Source of the DNA: Lewinellaceae bacterium
GTDB lineage: Bacteria; Bacteroidota; Bacteroidia; Chitinophagales; Saprospiraceae
Direction: 5' to 3'
Length of the DNA: 64,000 bases
NCBI GenBank assembly: GCA_020636095.1
Contig: JACJYN010000003.1
Coordinates: forward strand, 868,001 to 932,000
The notes under the pieces are model-generated. The model did not search any database. It saw only the letters and a list, made by a program, of their open reading frames with translations, and was not told where the DNA came from. Position numbers and translations under genes: made by a program. Below are positions 27,376 to 35,975 of the stretch, in pieces. Within the stretch, counting starts at the first letter, position 1; each line of letters starts with the position of its first letter.

Positions 27376-28862
27376 TTCTGGTTGGCGTGGTACGTGAAAT
27401 TTTTGAAAAAGAGCCGCCCTCTTCCGCCGCCTGCATACTGGCGCGCCAGTTCCGGGGCTTCCCGGAAGAGAAGGGCCAGGCGCTCGTCGATGACAGGGTC
27501 GTTATATTCATGCAAAAGCTTGGCGATGAAAAAGCGGTTTTTGGCCAGGGGGTCCTTTTTTAGAATCTCAATTAGAGGGTCGACGAAATAAGGGGCCTTG
27601 GTTCGGTATATATGCTGGTAGGCTTTCATCGTCGCTCCCATCTCGGCTTGGTGTTCGACATAGTAGCGCATGTCCAGCCCCGGCTGTATGCGGCTGATGA
27701 TCTCCGCGTTGAGGCTGTCCACGCTAAAGCTTTCCAGGTAGTTTATGATCTCTGGAAGCATTTTTGCAGAGCGCTCCCGCTCGGCCCGGCCGCCGTTTTT
27801 CCAGGCCAGTGAAAGCCGGTAGAGGGTATCGGCGTGGGTCAACCAGAGGCCTTCCGGTACGTGGAGGTTGGCGTTTTCGGAGTGCTCCGTCAGTATTCTC
27901 AGGTAGAGCGGGGCGTACAGGCTATCGTAATTGCCTTCCAGGGCACGGGCAAAAGTGGTTACAGCCGGCCGGCGCTTTTTTTTGTCCAGCTGTAGGATTC
28001 TGGCATACAGGGAATCCAGTAAAATAGCGGCTTCCCCGGTTTTGTATTCGGCCAGCCGGAGCTGAAAGTGGCGGTCCGTCCAGCCTTTGTCCAGGTTGTT
28101 TTTCAAAAAGCTGAACAGGCGGGGGTGCCGGAAGAAGCGGAAGGGAAGCCAGGTGTTACTACCCCAGCTACCCCTTAGGGTGGGCAAGTGGGAGGTGATC
28201 AGCTCGATGTCGGCTTCTCGTTGGTATTTAGCCAGAAAGATGGATGCCTGGTTATCCTGGCCCGATTCCACCATTTGCCGGATGCAGGGATACATAGGCT
28301 GCCTGGGCTCCCATTTCCAGAACAGATGGCCTTTCAGTTCGTTAAAATGAGTGGGAGTGCAAATGAAGAGGCTGTCGAGCCACATTTGTTTAGTTTCCGT
28401 AAGCGCATAACCGTCGTTTTGCCAAAATAAACTGTTGGTATACCCCCCTATGGTGTAAAGGAAAACTTCTCCCACTTGGGCGCTCCCATTCGATTTATAT
28501 TCTTCCCATATCTCAATCTGCACTTCGGCGGTATCGTAGAAGTGCAGAGGCACGAGTTCCTGTAGTTCCAGGCTGGCCTTCTCCGGGCAGCCCAAAAGGG
28601 CAAACAGGGCGGTGGTGCGTATGATGGGAGAGGGGTGCCCCGTCAATTCGAGGAGTTCTTCCACGGTAGCGGATTGCAGCAGCGTGATAGCGAGGCTGTC
28701 TTTGAGTTGGAGGTTTTGGCGGGGGTAGGAGGCGGAAGTGATGGCTATGGCCTTAATCCGGGACGCCAGGCCCGTTATTTCCGGTCGCACCTGAGCCCGC
28801 CCCGGGCAGGCAACGGCCCAAAGGAGTTGGAGCGGAAGTATCCATTTGAGGGTAGATGCCAT
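27372..28862 (-). CDS. Secreted HEAT-like helical protein of unknown function
   Basis: 496 residues with a signal peptide (1-23, ending PGRAQ). The remainder is mostly helical, with a HEAT-like start (SATVEELLELTGHPSPIIRTTALFALLG in two helices, about 62-92) and a second repeat-like segment near the C-terminus (DPLIEILKKDPLAKNRFFIAKLL, about 430-455). No catalytic motif is seen. It is the first gene of a two-gene operon with the PepSY-like protein. A scaffold role is possible. Confidence 0.65.
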   Translation of the reverse strand: MASTLKWILPLQLLWAVACPGRAQVRPEITGLASRIKAIAITSASYPRQNLQLKDSLAITLLQSATVEELLELTGHPSPIIRTTALFALLGCPEKASLELQELVPLHFYDTAEVQIEIWEEYKSNGSAQVGEVFLYTIGGYTNSLFWQNDGYALTETKQMWLDSLFICTPTHFNELKGHLFWKWEPRQPMYPCIRQMVESGQDNQASIFLAKYQREADIELITSHLPTLRGSWGSNTWLPFRFFRHPRLFSFLKNNLDKGWTDRHFQLRLAEYKTGEAAILLDSLYARILQLDKKKRRPAVTTFARALEGNYDSLYAPLYLRILTEHSENANLHVPEGLWLTHADTLYRLSLAWKNGGRAERERSAKMLPEIINYLESFSVDSLNAEIISRIQPGLDMRYYVEHQAEMGATMKAYQHIYRTKAPYFVDPLIEILKKDPLAKNRFFIAKLLHEYNDPVIDERLALLFREAPELARQYAGGGRGRLFFKNFTYHANQK

Positions 28863-29050
28863 TTTACGCGTTTTTCTTCACCCGGCCATTAGGTTGGCGG
28901 TATTGGCAAAATAAGAAAATCTGGACACCTATTCCACTTTTTCGTACTCCAACCGCTGGCATGGTACGGTAAGATTGCCGGTGCTGTAATACATGGACCC
29001 TTTCCATCGGAATTCTCCCTCAAAACCGGTATGTTTGGAAGAAAACAACC

Positions 29051-29330
29051 ATACTTTCTCCTTTTCCCGGAATGGACCTTTATCTGGAAGGCCACCTCTG
29101 GCGGGATGTCCACAACAGCCTGGTATGTTTGATCAGCGTCCAGCTGACGCCGCGGCTGGGAGCGCCTTATGTCGTACACCTCAATAACTATACAGTAGAG
29201 GATACTTCACCGGAAGAAGATGTAGGGATTATGTATCCCAATGTGGAAATATTTCGAAAAGCGGATAAACGTAAGGAACCCGCTGGAGCATATGGAATCG
29301 GCGCAACCACCCCCGAAACCATGCTCTTTG
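29051..29330 (+). pseudogene. 5' fragment of a DUF4058 gene
   Basis: LSPFPGMDLYLEGHLWRDVH, then a QLTPRL segment, VVHLNNYTVEDTSPEEDVGI and MYPNVEIF match the start of DUF4058 proteins, which usually open with PSPFPGMDPYLE. The codon in the expected start place is ATA (29051), not ATG. Similarity ends near TTPETML, after about 90 codons of a family usually 250 or more long. It lies just before the persulfide-dioxygenase gene and is probably dead. Confidence 0.65.
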
Positions 29331-29418
29331 TGATTTACCTCACTGCACCTCCAAAATATATCCCGCACCTTTGTACCGACAATCGAATCATGTACAACCA
29401 TTCAAATAACAATCGAAT

Positions 29419-30849
29419 ATGTTTTTTCAGCACGTTTATGATAAGACCCTGGCCCAGGCAAGTTATTTCGTAGGCTGCCAGCAGGCAGGCGTCGCTATCG
29501 TTATTGACCCGAAGCGCGACGTAGATACCTACCTGAAGATCGCTGAGGAGCAGAATATGAAAATTACCCACATTGCGGAGACGCACATCCACGCCGACTT
29601 CCTGTCGGGCTCGCGGGAACTGGCGGCTCTGACCGGGGCCGAGCTTTACCTGTCGGATGAAGGCGGCGAAGGCTGGGAATATGAATTCCCGCATGTAGGG
29701 CTGAAGGACGGCAGCGAATTCTACGTGGGCAACCTCAAGTTTGAAGTGCTGCACACCCCCGGCCACACGCCGGAGAGCATCAGCTTCCTGCTGACCGATA
29801 CCCCGGCTACCAAGGAGCCGGTGATGTTCTTCACCGGAGACTTTGTATTTGTTGGGGATATCGGCCGCCCGGACCTCCTGGAAGAGGCCGCCGGCATCAA
29901 GGACACCAAAGTGGCCGGCGCGAAGGAGATGTACCGTTCCGTAGAGCGCTTCCGCGACCTGCCGGACCACCTGCAGGTATGGCCGGGCCACGGCGCCGGT
30001 TCCGCCTGTGGTAAGGCCCTGGGCGCCGTGCCGAGTACGACGGTGGGCTACGAAAAAATCCGCAACTGGGCCCTGCAGTTTGAAAAAGACCAGAACGGCT
30101 TCGTAAAGTTCCTGCTGGAAGACCAGCCGGAGCCGCCGAAGTACTTCGCCATGATGAAGAAGCTCAACAAGGTGGAGCGCCCTCTGCTGACGGAAGTGCC
30201 GCAGCCGAAGCAACTCACTCAGAAAGAGTTTCAAGCCGCCATGGCCAAAGGCATCAAGGTGATCGATACCCGCCAAAAGCAGGACTTCGCCGCCGGCTAC
30301 ATCCCCGGCACGCTTAACATTCAGAACAACAACGCCTTCCCGACCTGGATGGGCTGGTTCGTCTCCTACGATGAACCCTTCATCCTGATTGCGCCGGAGG
30401 AAGAGATGGAAACCCTCACCCGCATGCTGATGCGCATCGGCCTGGACAACATCTACGGCTATGTGCCGGACGTGAGCGTTTGGAAAGAACTGGGACACGA
30501 GCTGGATACCGAAGAGATCATCTCCCTAAGTGAGCTGAAAAGCCTCCTGGAAAAAGGCGACACCCAGGTCGTCGACCTGCGCGGCGCCGCCGAGTACAAG
30601 TCGGGCCACCTGGAAGGCGCCGACAATGTATTCGTTGGTACACTGGAAGCCAATCTCGATAAGGTCAATAAGGACGGGGCCGTGGTCGTCCACTGCAAGA
30701 CCGGCGACCGCTCCGCCATCGGCTACTCTATCCTGGCCAGGCACGGATTCAGGAATGTGAAGAACTACCTGAATGGATTCGAGGAGTGGGTGGGCAACGG
30801 CAATCCCATAGTGAAGGCCGAAGAGGAAGAGCCGGCGGAGGTGAACTAA
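29419..30849 (+). CDS. Persulfide-dioxygenase-like MBL hydrolase fused to two rhodanese domains
   Basis: 476 residues. The metallo-beta-lactamase part (1-250) has ETHIHADFLSGSREL, HTPGHTPES, FVGDIGRPDLL and WPGHGAGSACGK, the pattern of ETHE1/CstB persulfide dioxygenases. The first rhodanese (about 262-365) lacks an active-site Cys; the second (about 375-465) has HCKTGDRS with the catalytic Cys. The enzyme would oxidise persulfide sulfur to sulfite and/or move sulfane sulfur, detoxifying sulfide. It has its own strong terminator at 30879. A near-identical but 5'-truncated copy is at 34731-35619. Confidence 0.92.
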   Translation: MFFQHVYDKTLAQASYFVGCQQAGVAIVIDPKRDVDTYLKIAEEQNMKITHIAETHIHADFLSGSRELAALTGAELYLSDEGGEGWEYEFPHVGLKDGSEFYVGNLKFEVLHTPGHTPESISFLLTDTPATKEPVMFFTGDFVFVGDIGRPDLLEEAAGIKDTKVAGAKEMYRSVERFRDLPDHLQVWPGHGAGSACGKALGAVPSTTVGYEKIRNWALQFEKDQNGFVKFLLEDQPEPPKYFAMMKKLNKVERPLLTEVPQPKQLTQKEFQAAMAKGIKVIDTRQKQDFAAGYIPGTLNIQNNNAFPTWMGWFVSYDEPFILIAPEEEMETLTRMLMRIGLDNIYGYVPDVSVWKELGHELDTEEIISLSELKSLLEKGDTQVVDLRGAAEYKSGHLEGADNVFVGTLEANLDKVNKDGAVVVHCKTGDRSAIGYSILARHGFRNVKNYLNGFEEWVGNGNPIVKAEEEEPAEVN

Positions 30850-30878
30850 TTCTACGTACTGTTTTTCTGGCAGAAATG

Positions 30879-30922
30879 AAAGGGCAATGCCTTCTCCGAA
30901 AGGGGGAGGCATTGCCCTTTTA
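30879..30922 (+). terminator. Rho-independent terminator of the persulfide-dioxygenase gene
   Basis: AAAGGGCAATGCC pairs with GGCATTGCCCTTT across an inner CTCC-GAAA-GGGG stem. It lies 30 bp after the stop and is followed by a short T-run. Confidence 0.8.
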
Positions 30923-30939
30923 TGTATTTGCTGCATTGC

Positions 30940-31791
30940 AACCATAGGCGGCCAGAGGCGTAGGAAAATGACCCTTTTGTTACAGCGAATGAAATTGGCC
31001 CATGGCCTGAGTGAAGAGGCTATTTACGTTTCTCTGGATGACATATATTTTACAAATAACCGGTTGGTGGATTTCACGGATACCTTTTACAAAGGAGGAG
31101 GTAAGATCATTTATATGGACGAGGCCCATAAATATCCTGAACCGGAGAAGTCAGGCCGCTCCAGTATTTTCCAGAATATCTGAGAATGGGGTATTACCCC
31201 TTTTTCCTGGAAGGCGCCGAATTCTATAGCGACCGCCTGGAGCAGATGATCCGGCTGGTGATAGAAAGCGACCTGGATTTCATCCCGGGTTATGACCCGC
31301 GGAACGCCCGGAAGATCTATCAGCTCTTCTACATCCTGGCGTCCAATGTTCCTTTTAAACCCAACATCACCAAGCTGAGCGAAAAGATCGGCGTTCACCG
31401 AAATACTCTGGTGCACTATCTTTTCCATTTGGAAAAGGCAAGGTTAATCAACGCCCTTTATCCGGCGGGGATCAGTATCAGCACTTTGCAAAAGCCGGAG
31501 AAGATCTTTCTGCACAATACCAATATCACCTACGTCATTTCTCCTAATCAAATCGATAAGGGCAGCCTGCGGGAGACTTTTGTATTGAACCAACTGAAGG
31601 TAAATAACGAGGTGGCACTACCCAAAAAAGGAGACTTTCGCGTCAATGGCCGGTATACCCTGGAAGTGGGCGGCGCCGGGAAATCAAAAGCTCAGATCCA
31701 GGGTGTTGCCCACGCCTATCTGGTTGTAAATGATACGGAGATCGGAAGCGGCCATATGATTCCCATCTGGCTGTTTGGTTTCCTGTATTGA
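30940..31791 (+). pseudogene. Broken AAA_14/DUF4143-type ATPase
   Basis: Two frames make one decayed protein. The first (to 31183) has RRRKMTLLLQRMKLAHGL, AIYVSLDD and IIYMDEAHKYPE, matching the P-loop, strand and Walker B (DEAH) of this family. The P-loop GxRRxGKTT has become GQRRRKMT. After PE about 60 expected residues are missing, and the second frame (about 31147-31791) resumes with FPEYLRMGYYPFFLEG, the DUF4143 region with KLSEKIGVHRNTLVHYL, and a C-terminus missing part of its end. There is no start. Such ATPases are often found near mobile DNA. Confidence 0.75.
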
Positions 31792-31828
31792 AATATTGTG
31801 CTGCCCAGCGTGTTGCGCCTTTACAAAC

Positions 31829-31927
31829 TTACAACCCGGCTTGCTCCCACCGCTTGATCAGCGCCCCCCACCGGGCATACTGCTACCGGAGTTCCTCCAT
31901 TTTAGCCTGGAATGCGGCTTCTTTTTA
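31829..31927 (-). pseudogene. C-terminal scrap of a TPR-protein gene
   Basis: Leftward translation gives EAAFQAKMEELR, a TAG, then QYARWGALIKRWEQAGL and TAA. This matches EAAFQAKMEELR-QQYARRTGLMDRWKNAGL at the end of the gene at 33389-34465, with CAG changed to TAG. About 33 codons survive. Confidence 0.75.
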
Positions 31928-32048
31928 TTTGGGGTAGTATGGGGCGTTTGGGGCGGAGATCACTTATATTCTATGCGCATACAGTAGCTGATATAGCAAG
32001 CTACCCTTGTCTGTAGTGGAGGTTGTGGGACGGCGAACCGGTTTTTGC

Positions 32049-32080
32049 AAAAATGCTGTTTTGAAACAGCATTTTTTTAT
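32049..32080. terminator. Bidirectional hairpin terminator
   Basis: AAAATGCTGTTT-TG-AAACAGCATTTT followed by a long T-run; the A-run before it allows use in both directions. It is the only structure I see in 31928-32340. A TAACTTTA (32321-32328), one mismatch to the -7 consensus, may start the next gene. Confidence 0.7.
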
Positions 32081-32340
32081 TTTTTGCTGAGCCCATTCAG
32101 CAAAATTGCATCTGCCCGAAATAAACCCTATATTTATACCATCGCGCTAAAGAGTAACCAACCTGCATCAAATCAGCTCCGCAAGAGAATTATCGAACGA
32201 TTAAAAGTGCTGTAAGGTGCCGTTCGGGCGCCGGGGTTCGTGCTTTACACAATCCGGCCGCGGCTCCTTTCCGACGGGCAGTTTATTTCCCGATCAGCAC
32301 AACACTGTTAACGTATGCTCTAACTTTAAAACCCTCCAAC

Positions 32341-33153
32341 ATGAAAGATCCACAACTCACCCCTGAAGACGAACAGCGCATTGAAAATGAACTCAAAGCG
32401 CTCAACCTGGAGCTCAACCACGGCGCCACCCACTTTTTCGCCAGCGCCGCCGCGCCGCCGGAACTCGTCAGCAAGTTCCTGGATAACGTCGCCAAATTTG
32501 AAGAGGCACACGCCAAAGGAGACCTGGTTTCTATCCGGCAATTCACCCAGGTCGAGAACCTGCCCGCCGCCGATGAACTGGATGATAGCGAACTGGAACC
32601 CCGCATCGAGACCCTCCTTGAACAACTCGAGGCTAAAGGCATTGTGATCGACCGCCCGGAGCACCTCAGCGCCCGGGGCTACTACCGCTTCCTGGCCGAG
32701 GAATTTCTACAGGAAAAGATTAACAACCACGCCGTGCCGGGCATGATCCACGGTTTCCTCTACAGTGAGCTGCGGCACGACGGCCCAGAGTTCATCCGCG
32801 ATCATGTGGAAGAAACGCTGCTCGATTTACTGAACCTTGGAGGCGATTTCCAGGGGGAGTGGCTCAGCGAGCACTGCCGCAACCAGGCGGAGGCCATCAC
32901 CAAAGCGGAAGCGCTGGAGAGCATCCACATTTTCCGCTCCAGATACGAGTCGATCACGCCCGTCGCTTTCCAGCCGCAGGAAGCCCGGCGGATCTACGGC
33001 GCCATGTACCTGTTTTTCGGCATCGCCTGGGAGGGGCGCCCGCTGCACGGCGGCGAGCCCGAGCGCTATGAGGACATGGGCATCAGCCAGGTGGCCTGGG
33101 AGGACGGAGAATGGCGGGTGCAGGGGTTGAAGATCCCGGGGTTTGAGTTCTAG
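32341..33153 (+). CDS. Hypothetical protein, no recognised family
   Basis: 270 residues, soluble, acidic and mostly helical; no signal peptide or membrane segment. Visible features are an N-terminal helical region to about 130, a central stretch FLQEKINNHAVPGMIHGFLY, FIRDHVEETLLDLLN, and a C-terminus with RRIYGAMYLFFGIAWEGRPLHG and repeated Trp residues (QVAWEDGEWRVQGL). Codon use is like that of neighbours and the ATG follows a weak -7 element. It is intact although it sits inside a block of broken genes. Confidence 0.7.
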   Translation: MKDPQLTPEDEQRIENELKALNLELNHGATHFFASAAAPPELVSKFLDNVAKFEEAHAKGDLVSIRQFTQVENLPAADELDDSELEPRIETLLEQLEAKGIVIDRPEHLSARGYYRFLAEEFLQEKINNHAVPGMIHGFLYSELRHDGPEFIRDHVEETLLDLLNLGGDFQGEWLSEHCRNQAEAITKAEALESIHIFRSRYESITPVAFQPQEARRIYGAMYLFFGIAWEGRPLHGGEPERYEDMGISQVAWEDGEWRVQGLKIPGFEF

Positions 33154-33208
33154 TAATATGCGTGCTGGTTTTGAAATATGTGCCCTATTTCAAAAGCTAA
33201 AAGATGCT

Positions 33209-33351
33209 ATGGATGCTTGTCCTGCAGCTGCCCCAGCTATAGGACGATACTGCGCCCTTCGGCGGCAGATGCCGGGTGACACAATAGCATCTATAGCCCA
33301 AAGGGCCCAGCATCGTCCCGACTCTAGCAGAGAGTCAGGACAAGCATCAAC
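33209..33351. repeat. 143-bp palindromic intergenic element
   Basis: GATGCTTGTCCTG (33212-33224) and CAGGACAAGCATC (33336-33348) pair perfectly; inner arms GGACGATACTG and CAGCATCGTCC pair with one mismatch. It occupies the gap between the hypothetical gene and the truncated TPR gene. Confidence 0.65.
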
Positions 33352-33388
33352 TTAGGAACTGGCCAAAACTTTGTGAGAGATTGCAAAC

Positions 33389-34465
33389 CTATAACCCTGC
33401 ATTCTTCCACCGATCCATCAATCCCGTCCGCCGGGCATACTGCTGCCGGAGTTCCTCCATTTTAGCCTGGAAAGCGGCTTCTTTCCCCTGAAAAACAGCC
33501 AACGCTTTGAGGTCTTTCAGCGACTCGGTCGCCAGGCCGTAGGACTTGCCGGTTTTGCGTTCGATATTATACATAACGCTTTTCCACAAGTCTGCTTCCT
33601 GGCCCGCCAATATTTTCATTCGGCTGATATGGGCGGCCTGCGCCTCGGCTTTTTCCCGGGCTCTTCGTTCCTGCTCCTTTTCGGCGCTCAGCTTGCGGAG
33701 TTCGGCCGGGGAGAGTTCGGGTTGGGCCGGGCCGGCCAGCTTGGGAGAGAGCTTCTCCAGCCTCTTTTTCAGGAGCAGTTCGAGCCGGGGCTCTCCCTTC
33801 AACAGCCGGAAGAGCCAATCGTTGCGCTCTTTTTCGGGAAGCTGTAGGAGCAGTTTATTATAATCCACCTCGCTGGCCCGGCTATCCGGGCTAACTGACT
33901 GTGCAGCGGTTATCAGGTCGCCATCTATTTCAAAGAAATCGATGAAAGCTTTTAGGGCAGCGGTCATATGTTTGAGGTTGGGCGGCACAGGGGGGGCATC
34001 GTTATATGAATGCTCCTCCTCCTCTTCTTCTCCTGTTTGAGAAAAATACGCCCAGGCGAGGTACAAAGCGCGGTAGTCGCCATTGAGAATGTCGTCGCGC
34101 AGAGGAGCGAAGTCACCAAGTTCGTAGTCTTCTTCCTCCATCCAGCCGCCGCCGCCTTCTTCATTGTAATCGATATTCAGCAGGTAATAGGCGCCTATTT
34201 TTTCGGCAATGGCGTTGAGGTAACCTAAAGACGATTGGGCATTGGGCGAACCAATTTGTTCAAAAATCCGGTAGGCCTGGAAAATAGGCGCCACAGCTTG
34301 CTCAAAATGCTCCTGCTCGAAGGAGAGGGTACCCAAATTATGCAGGGTTACTGCCATACTGCTGATATCGCCAATTTTCTGCCTTATTTTTAATGATTTT
34401 TGCAGATATTGTAAGGCGGTGTCATAGTCGCCAAAAGAAGTGTACATCCGGCCAATATTATTGAG
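33389..34465 (-). pseudogene. 5'-truncated TPR-containing gene
   Basis: The leftward frame opens in mid-repeat: LNNIGRMYTSFGDYDTALQY and the next unit ALHNLGTLSFEQEHFEQAV are TPR motifs, but a stop codon directly precedes the first and no signal or start is present except an internal Met (34447). The C-terminal 130 residues (ADLWKSVMYNIERKTGKSYG...QYARRTGLMDRWKNAGL) resemble the end of SWIM-zinc-finger-associated proteins; this link is weak. The 5' break is 60 bp from a 202-bp palindromic element. A scrap of a second copy lies at 31829. It might still be expressed from 34447. Confidence 0.6.
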
Positions 34466-34522
34466 CTAAACACTACAAATAAAAGCAATGTTTTTGACAA
34501 TCATGCCAATTATCGCTTTTCT

Positions 34523-34729
34523 TTAGAGTGTGTTCAAATTTCGTTTTTGGAGATAAAATCAGTCATTTTTTGCTTAGGCGAGGCATCCCGCTTTTCTGAA
34601 AAAGCGGGAGAGTTTAGCCATAGCTAAATAGCCTGCCCCGCAGCATTGCGGGGAGGATTTGAGGAACGAAGCATAAGCGAAAAAGTGGTGATTTTAGCCC
34701 GAAGTATGAAATTTGAACACACTCTTAGA
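34523..34729. mobile_element. About 200-bp MITE-like element at a rearrangement breakpoint
   Basis: AGAGTGTGTTCAAATTTC (34525-34542) and its exact complement (34709-34726) form 18-bp inverted ends; TTAG flanks both sides (34523-34526 and 34726-34729). There is no ORF. Left of it lies the broken TPR gene, right of it the broken second persulfide-dioxygenase gene. A lone end of the same kind (TTGAACACACTCTTA) is present near 44973-44987. Confidence 0.75.
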
Positions 34730-34730
34730 A

Positions 34731-35619
34731 CGCTTCCGCGACCTGCCGGGCCACCTGTAGGTATGGCCGGTTCCGCCTGTGGTAAGCCCTGGGCGCCGTG
34801 CCGAGTACGACGGTGGGCTACGAAAAGATTCGCAACTGGGCCCTGCAGTTTGAAAAAGACCAGAACGGCTTCGTAAAGTTCCTGCTGGAAGACCAGCCGG
34901 AGCCGCCGAAGTACTTCGCCATGATGAAGAAGCTCAACAAGGTGGAGCGCCCTCTGCTGACGGAAGTGCCGCAGCCGAAGCAACTCACTCAGAAAGAGTT
35001 TCAAGCCGCCATGGCCAAAGGCATCAAGGTGATCGATACCCGCCAAAAGCAGGACTTCGCCGCCGGCTACATCCCCGGCACGCTTAACATTCAGAACAAC
35101 AACGCCTTCCCGACCTGGATGGGCTGGTTCGTCTCCTACGATGAACCCTTCATCCTGATTGCGCCGGAGGAAGAGATGGAAACCCTCACCCGCATGCTGA
35201 TGCGCATCGGCCTGGACAACATCTACGGCTATGTGCCGGACGTGAGCGTTTGGAAAGAACTGGGACACGAGCTGGATACCGAAGAGATCATCTCCCTAAG
35301 TGAGCTGAAAAGCCTCCTGGAAAAAGGCGACACCCAGGTCGTCGACCTGCGCGGCGCCGCCGAGTACAAGTCGGGCCACCTGGAAGGCGCCGGCAATGTA
35401 TTCGTTGGTACACTGGAAGCCAATCTCGATAAGGTCAATAAGGACAGGGCCGTGGTCGTCCACTGCAAGACCGGCGACCGCTCCGCCATCGGTTACTCTA
35501 TCCTGGCCAGGCACGGATTCAGGAATGTGAAGAACTACCTGAATGGATTCGAGGAGTGGGTGGGCAACGGCAATCCCATAGTGAAGGCCGAAGAGGAAGA
35601 GCCGGCGGAGGTGAACTAA
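34731..35619 (+). pseudogene. 5'-truncated second copy of the MBL-rhodanese gene
   Basis: Homology to the intact gene starts at ERFRDLP. The first about 65 bp carry a TAG (CAG in the other copy), a 13-bp deletion that removes the metal-binding GHGAG, and a 1-bp deletion. From 34798 (GTG) an open frame of 273 residues runs in step to the end with about five base changes in 820 bp. It retains the two rhodanese domains including HCKTGDRS, so a rhodanese-only product from 34798 is conceivable, but no promoter or ribosome site is obvious. The strong terminator of copy 1 is absent; instead GAAAAGACCGGCGTTCATCG follows, like part of the ATPase pseudogene (31381 on). Confidence 0.85.
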
Positions 35620-35667
35620 TACTGAACCCTTTTTCAGGCAGAAAAGACCGGCGTTCATCGAAATAAG

Positions 35668-35876
35668 TAAGTAGTCTAGCATATCTATTTTATAACTCGC
35701 ACGCCAATGGGAAATTGGCGCCCGAGACAGCGTTGTCGGGGTGCAATTTATTTCATTTCATTCCCTGCCTGCTCGGCCGCCTCGCGGGCAGGCAGGCATC
35801 AGTCGCTCCGCTCGTGTCCTATTGCGCTCCGACTTGAGCTCCGGTTAAATACAATCTAAATATGCTTGACTACTTA
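35668..35876. mobile_element. 209-bp MITE-like repeat, copy 1
   Basis: Ends TAAGTAGTCTAGCATAT and ATATGCTTGACTACTTA are near-perfect inverted repeats. The inside has a GCAGGCAG...CTGCCTGC-type stem and no ORF. Copy 2 of identical length lies at 47964-48172 with over 95% identity by eye. With the REP palindrome it accounts for the gap 35620-35975. Confidence 0.85.
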
Positions 35877-35943
35877 CGCTGGTTCAATACCTGTAGGAAC
35901 AGTGCCGACTGGCCAGGTACGAAATACCCATTGGGTAGAAATA

Positions 35944-35969
35944 CGTGCGATCAAGATGATCGCCGCACG
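35944..35969. repeat. REP-like palindrome, identical to 7508-7533
   Basis: The same GCGATCA-AGA-TGATCGC core and CGTGCG/CGCACG arms. It ends 6 bp from the stop codon of the leftward lipoprotein gene. Confidence 0.7.
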
Positions 35970-35975
35970 AATGCC

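Noticed and set aside
29335..30498. 387-residue ORF on the minus strand
   Set aside because: It is antisense to the MBL-rhodanese gene, whose forward protein has clear catalytic motifs; the reverse frame is a by-product of GC-rich codons.
30887..31183. A 98-residue gene beginning at the terminator
   Set aside because: The first codons fall inside the terminator hairpin and the rest is the decayed ATPase; it is not a gene of its own.
34798..35619. Independent 273-residue rhodanese gene
   Set aside because: It could be open from a GTG, but the upstream homology with a stop and deletions shows it is a truncated duplicate; kept as a pseudogene.
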